DNA from: Candidatus Iainarchaeum sp.
Lineage (GTDB): Archaea; Iainarchaeota; Iainarchaeia; Iainarchaeales; DTGL01
Direction of reading: 5' to 3'
DNA: 7,935 nt
NCBI GenBank assembly: GCA_021161055.1
Contig: JAGHBI010000020.1
Span: 1-7,935, forward strand
Part shown: one piece after another, positions 5,182-7,935 of the stretch
Position numbering within the stretch: the stretch's first letter is position 1
Layout of the letters: each line of letters starts with the position of its first letter
Notes under the pieces: model-generated
Database searches by the model: none
What the model was told of the DNA's origin: nothing
The model's input: only the letters and a program-made list of their open reading frames with translations
Translations under genes and position numbers: made by a program

Positions 5182-6219
5182 GCCAAAATACATAAGCCGA
5201 GGAGCGGTAGTTTAGCATTTTATCCGCGAAAACGCGCGAAAAGAGAGACGCCAGCATTCAAAACGTTTGCGGACAAAGCAGATGAGCAAGCAAAGCCACT
5301 TAACTTTTACGGCTATAAGGTTGGAATGACACATGTGATAGGTACTGATACGCATAAGAGGAGCCCAACATATGGCCAGAAGGTTGCGCAAGCTGTTACT
5401 GTTATTGAAACACCCCCGCTTTTCATATTCGGCTTGCGAGCGTATGAAAAAACACCCGATGGTTTAAGGGCCATTGCAGAGGTCTGGCATGATGAATTAC
5501 CGAAAGAGCTCGCGAGGCGCATAAAGACTCTGAGAAAGCGCTTTGAAGGTTCCGCTAAGAAAAAAGAAACAAAAGAAAAATCTGCCGAGAAAAGTTCTGA
5601 AAAGAAAATTGAAGAGCTTGCGAAGCTTGTATCTGAGGGGAAGGTTTATGAGATAAGGTTGCTTGCATGCACTCAGCCTAAGCTGACAACAATAGGGAAG
5701 AAAAAGCCGGAGATTGTTGAAATATTCCTTAGCGGCAGTGCAGATAAACAGCTTGAATATGCACGCTCAAAGCTCGGGCATGAACTTAGCGTAAAAGAGG
5801 TATTTTCCGAGAAAGAGTGGCTTGATGTGAAAGGCGTAACTAAAGGAAAGGGTTTCCAGGGTGTTGTAAAGCGATTTGGCGTCAAGATGCACAGGCCGAA
5901 AGCAAAGGAAAGGCGTGTTGTTGGTTCTATTGGGCCATGGCATCCAGCAACTGTAATGTGGACTGTTCCAAGGCCTGGGCAAGCAGGCTACCATACCAGA
6001 ACAGAATACAACAAAAAGCTCCTCAAAATTGGTGAAGCGGACCTTAATCCACCAGGGGGCTGGAAGAATTATGGCGTAATAAAGAATGAATATATTCTAG
6101 TTGAGGGCTCAATTCCAGGACCTGCGAAGCGTTGCGTTACATTCAGAAAGAGTATGAGACCAGCACCGATTGAGATGCATCAGATAGAAGAGGTGGAATT
6201 CATTGCAGCAAAGCAATAA
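5179..6219 (+). CDS. rpl3: 50S ribosomal protein uL3
   Basis: uL3 is a 346-aa primary 23S rRNA-binding protein. It reaches from the surface of the large subunit to the peptidyl transferase centre. The start at ATG 5179 gives MAKIHKPRSGSLAFYPRKRA, the archaeal/eukaryotic uL3 N-terminus, with a GGTGG ribosome binding site 4 nt upstream. The signature region VTKGKGFQGVVKRFGVK (220-236) is followed by VGSIGPWHPATVMWTVP (248-264) and GYHTRTEYNKK (270-280). The last two form the tryptophan-finger loop, with W254 at the position of yeast W255. The central part carries a Lys/Glu/Ser-rich stretch at 124-146 (SAKKKETKEKSAEKSSEKK), low in complexity and likely a flexible surface insertion or helix extension. 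It is the first gene of the ribosomal cluster and its end overlaps uL4 by 17 nt. A candidate structured leader and a start-codon hairpin lie directly upstream. Confidence 0.97.
   Translation: MAKIHKPRSGSLAFYPRKRAKRETPAFKTFADKADEQAKPLNFYGYKVGMTHVIGTDTHKRSPTYGQKVAQAVTVIETPPLFIFGLRAYEKTPDGLRAIAEVWHDELPKELARRIKTLRKRFEGSAKKKETKEKSAEKSSEKKIEELAKLVSEGKVYEIRLLACTQPKLTTIGKKKPEIVEIFLSGSADKQLEYARSKLGHELSVKEVFSEKEWLDVKGVTKGKGFQGVVKRFGVKMHRPKAKERRVVGSIGPWHPATVMWTVPRPGQAGYHTRTEYNKKLLKIGEADLNPPGGWKNYGVIKNEYILVEGSIPGPAKRCVTFRKSMRPAPIEMHQIEEVEFIAAKQ
6190..6196 (+). promoter_or_regulatory. ribosome binding site setting the TTG start of uL4
   Basis: GAGGTGG lies 6 nt upstream of TTG 6203 inside the end of uL3. 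No ATG or GTG in the frame is placed to give the conserved KVPVYSIDG N-terminus, so the strong site plus TTG is the best initiation signal. Confidence 0.75.
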
Positions 6220-7021
6220 AGTTCCTGTTTATTCCATTGATGGCAAAAAGGTAAAAGAGATTGAATTGCCAAAAGTGTTTTTCACTGAGCTCGAACCGGA
6301 GCTCATAAGGAGAGCAGTTATTGCAATCCAGTCCGCTAAAAAGCAGCCAAAGGGAGTTAAACCCGGAGCAGGAATGAAGGTTGCTGAATATCGCGGCAAA
6401 AGAAGCCTGCCATTCCACGGCAGAACGATAAACGTTGAACATGCAAGGCTGCCGAGACTCAAGAACAGAAGAACCTTAATAGCTGGCAGGGTTGGAAATG
6501 TTCCGCAAGCTGTTGGTGGTAGAAGGGCACATCCACCAAAGGTTGAAAAGAAGATTGAGGAGAAGATAAACAAGAAGGAGAAAAAGAAGGCGCTTTTGAG
6601 CGCGATTGCCTATGCAAAAGAAAAAGATGCTATTGCAAAAAGACATAAGCTGCCTGAAAAGCTTGCTGTGCCTGTAGTCGTTGAGGACAAGCTGGAAGAG
6701 CTCAAAAAAACTAAAGCGCTGTTGGAATTTTTATCGAAGATAGGTCTTGATGAAGATATTGAGTACGCTAAAGAGAAGACAAAGCGAAGAGCAGGAAAGG
6801 GCAAAACAAGGGGACGCAAGGTTAAAAAGAAGAAAAGCCTATTAATTATTACATCCAAGGAAGCCCCTGTTTACAAAGCAGCACGCAACCTTGTTGGCGT
6901 TGACATAGCAAGCGTGCGAAACCTCAATGCTGAATTGTTTGCACCTGGCGGCATGCCAGGCAGACTCACACTATGGACCGAAAGCGCAATAAATAAGCTT
7001 GCAGAGTGGAAGCATGAGTGA
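6203..7021 (+). CDS. rpl4: 50S ribosomal protein uL4
   Basis: uL4 is a 272-aa large-subunit protein whose long loop helps form the constriction of the nascent-peptide exit tunnel. It begins with a TTG codon behind a strong GAGGTGG site and overlaps uL3 by 17 nt. The N-terminus NKVPVYSIDGKKVKEIELP (5-23) is the usual archaeal/eukaryotic start. The basic tunnel loop spans about 50-112 (PGAGMKVAEYRGKRSLPFHG, then VGNVPQAVGGRRAHPPK). The C-terminal rRNA-binding core contains RRAGKGKTRGRKVKKKK (195-211) and NLNAELFAPGGMPGRLTLWT (240-259). Its length is typical for the family. In bacteria uL4 represses its own operon by binding the mRNA leader. The structured uL3 leader makes an analogous role worth asking about, but nothing in the sequence demonstrates it. 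The stop overlaps the uL23 start by 8 nt. Confidence 0.96.
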   Translation: MQQSNKVPVYSIDGKKVKEIELPKVFFTELEPELIRRAVIAIQSAKKQPKGVKPGAGMKVAEYRGKRSLPFHGRTINVEHARLPRLKNRRTLIAGRVGNVPQAVGGRRAHPPKVEKKIEEKINKKEKKKALLSAIAYAKEKDAIAKRHKLPEKLAVPVVVEDKLEELKKTKALLEFLSKIGLDEDIEYAKEKTKRRAGKGKTRGRKVKKKKSLLIITSKEAPVYKAARNLVGVDIASVRNLNAELFAPGGMPGRLTLWTESAINKLAEWKHE

Positions 7022-7346
7022 AAAAAACGTTAGGGCCAAGGAGATTAAGGAAAAAGGTTCTGAAGAGCTGGAAAGGCTAGAGCACAGCATAGCCGAAAGC
7101 GTGCTGCTTTATCCGTTAGTTTCAGAGAAAGCGGTGGATAAGATTGAAAAGGAAAACAAGATCACATTTATCGTTAGAAAGGATGTGACAAAGCGGGATA
7201 TAAAGAAGGTTTTTGAGGAGGAATTTAAAGTAAAGGTGGATAAGGTAAATGTGCTTAACGATATGAAAGGTCGCAAAAAAGCTATAATAACTGTAAACAA
7301 GCAGTATAAAGCAAGTGATATTGCAATGAAGCTTGGAATATTATAA
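7014..7346 (+). CDS. rpl23: 50S ribosomal protein uL23, N-terminally extended
   Basis: uL23 is a 110-aa protein that binds 23S rRNA near the exit-tunnel opening and serves as a docking site for factors acting on nascent chains, including SRP. The core runs from LLYPLVSEKAVDKIEKENK (31-49) through ITFIVRKDVTKRDIKKVFEE (50-69), VKVDKVNVLN (73-82) and the C-terminal ASDIAMKLGIL (100-110), all typical of archaeal uL23. The ATG at 7014 follows GAGTGG (7004-7009) with 4 nt spacing and overlaps the uL4 stop by 8 nt. A TTG at 6999 is also in frame but less well placed. Archaeal uL23 usually starts a few residues before the core. Here about 30 highly charged residues (MSEKNVRAKEIKEKGSEELE...) precede it, probably a helix on the subunit surface. 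There is no alternative ATG closer to the core. Confidence 0.95.
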   Translation: MSEKNVRAKEIKEKGSEELERLEHSIAESVLLYPLVSEKAVDKIEKENKITFIVRKDVTKRDIKKVFEEEFKVKVDKVNVLNDMKGRKKAIITVNKQYKASDIAMKLGIL

Positions 7347-7356
7347 GGTGATATTT

Positions 7357-7935
7357 ATGGGCAAAAGGCTGCGCTCTCAAAGACTTGGTCGCGGAAGCCC
7401 TACATATAGGGCGAGGAAAAAAAGGCGTATGGATATAAGTTATTTCTCATACCAGAAGATGAAAAAAGGCGTTTTGCAGGGCCAGGTTGTTTCGCTTATG
7501 AAAGAAGCTGCAAGAAGTGTTGTTGTTGCAAAGGTGCTTTTGGAAGACGATAGCGAATGCTTTATGCTTGCACCAGAAGGAATATATGTGGGAAAAAAGG
7601 TTGAATTCGGCGAAAAAGCAAGTGTTGATATAGGCAACGTGTTGCCTCTGAAAAGCATCCCAGAGGGATGCCCAATATTCAATATTGAGCTGGAGCCGGG
7701 AGATGGTGGCAAACTTGTGCGCTCTTCTGGAAGCTATGCTTTACTTGTCAATAAGGGTTCTGAAGGGATAACCATAAAACTTCCTTCGGGAAAAACCAAG
7801 GTGCTCAATGGAATGTGCAGAGCAACTATAGGCTGTGCTAGCGGTGGCGAACGCACAGATAAACCATTCGTGAAGGCTGGCAAAGCATATCACCACAAGA
7901 AAGCGAAAGGCAAGAAAGCTGTTAGAGTCAGGGGG
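7357..7935 (+). CDS. rpl2: 50S ribosomal protein uL2 (5' part, runs off the window)
   Basis: The frame is open from ATG 7357 to the last base, giving 193 residues. Archaeal uL2 is about 240 aa, so roughly the last 45 are missing, including the expected NPVDHPHGG region. uL2 is a primary rRNA binder needed for subunit association and peptidyl transfer. The start MGKRLRSQRLGRGSPTYRAR is the archaeal/eukaryotic form. CFMLAPEGIYVG (68-79) and SGGERTDKPFVKAGKAYH (162-179) are family landmarks, and the visible part ends in VRG. A clear ribosome binding site AGGTGAT (7346-7352) lies 4 nt upstream, starting on the last base of the uL23 stop codon. The 10-nt gap between the two genes indicates one transcript. 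Residues 26-40 (MDISYFSYQKMKKGV) diverge from what I expect of the family, but nothing suggests loss of function. Confidence 0.95.
   Translation, partial: MGKRLRSQRLGRGSPTYRARKKRRMDISYFSYQKMKKGVLQGQVVSLMKEAARSVVVAKVLLEDDSECFMLAPEGIYVGKKVEFGEKASVDIGNVLPLKSIPEGCPIFNIELEPGDGGKLVRSSGSYALLVNKGSEGITIKLPSGKTKVLNGMCRATIGCASGGERTDKPFVKAGKAYHHKKAKGKKAVRVRG

Noticed and set aside
5075..5257. Minus-strand open frame of 60 codons over the leader and start of uL3
   Set aside because: It is antisense to a certain gene and to paired RNA segments, with no ribosome binding site or family resemblance; other minus-strand frames in the window were discarded for the same reason.
1..7935. CRISPR array, insertion sequence, transposase or attachment site
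   Set aside because: No spaced repeats, terminal inverted repeats or transposase-like frame were seen; the only mobile element is the intein.

Overview
This is an archaeal chromosome segment. The evidence is archaeal/eukaryotic-type ribosomal proteins (uL3, uL4, uL23, uL2), an RtcB RNA ligase of the archaeal length class carrying an intein, BRE/TATA-like promoters, one clearly leaderless start, and GGTG/GGAGGTG-type ribosome binding sites. The phylum cannot be fixed from the window. A small-genome uncultivated archaeon is plausible but is only a guess.

Layout, all genes on the + strand. (1) 122-3070: rtcB, a tRNA-splicing/RNA-repair ligase of 480 aa interrupted by a 502-aa LAGLIDADG intein (419-1924). 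The intein sits immediately before the active-site, metal-binding Cys. (2) 3140-4324 and 4321-4983: a two-gene operon with a textbook TATA box at 3109-3117. It encodes an acidic, signal-peptide-bearing, C-terminally anchored beta-rich surface protein and, overlapping by ATGA, a small strongly basic secreted protein with a Tyr/Arg tail. I recognise neither family. (3) 4984-5178: a gene-free leader or intergenic region full of RNA-like structure. It holds a cUCCGg tetraloop hairpin, competing stems ending in T7, and an 8-bp stem that would bury the uL3 start codon. (4) 5179-7935: the start of the S10-type ribosomal operon, uL3-uL4-uL23-uL2, tightly packed with overlapping genes; uL2 runs off the window.

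How the parts fit: the ribosomal genes supply neighbouring 50S proteins (uL3 and uL2 near the peptidyl transferase centre, uL4 and uL23 lining or surrounding the exit tunnel) and are probably one transcript. RtcB acts in tRNA exon joining and can only work after the intein has spliced out. The two exported proteins look like an independent envelope unit between these housekeeping genes. The most interesting unexplained signals are the structured uL3 leader, the oppositely charged exported pair, and the non-canonical splice-junction residues of the intein.
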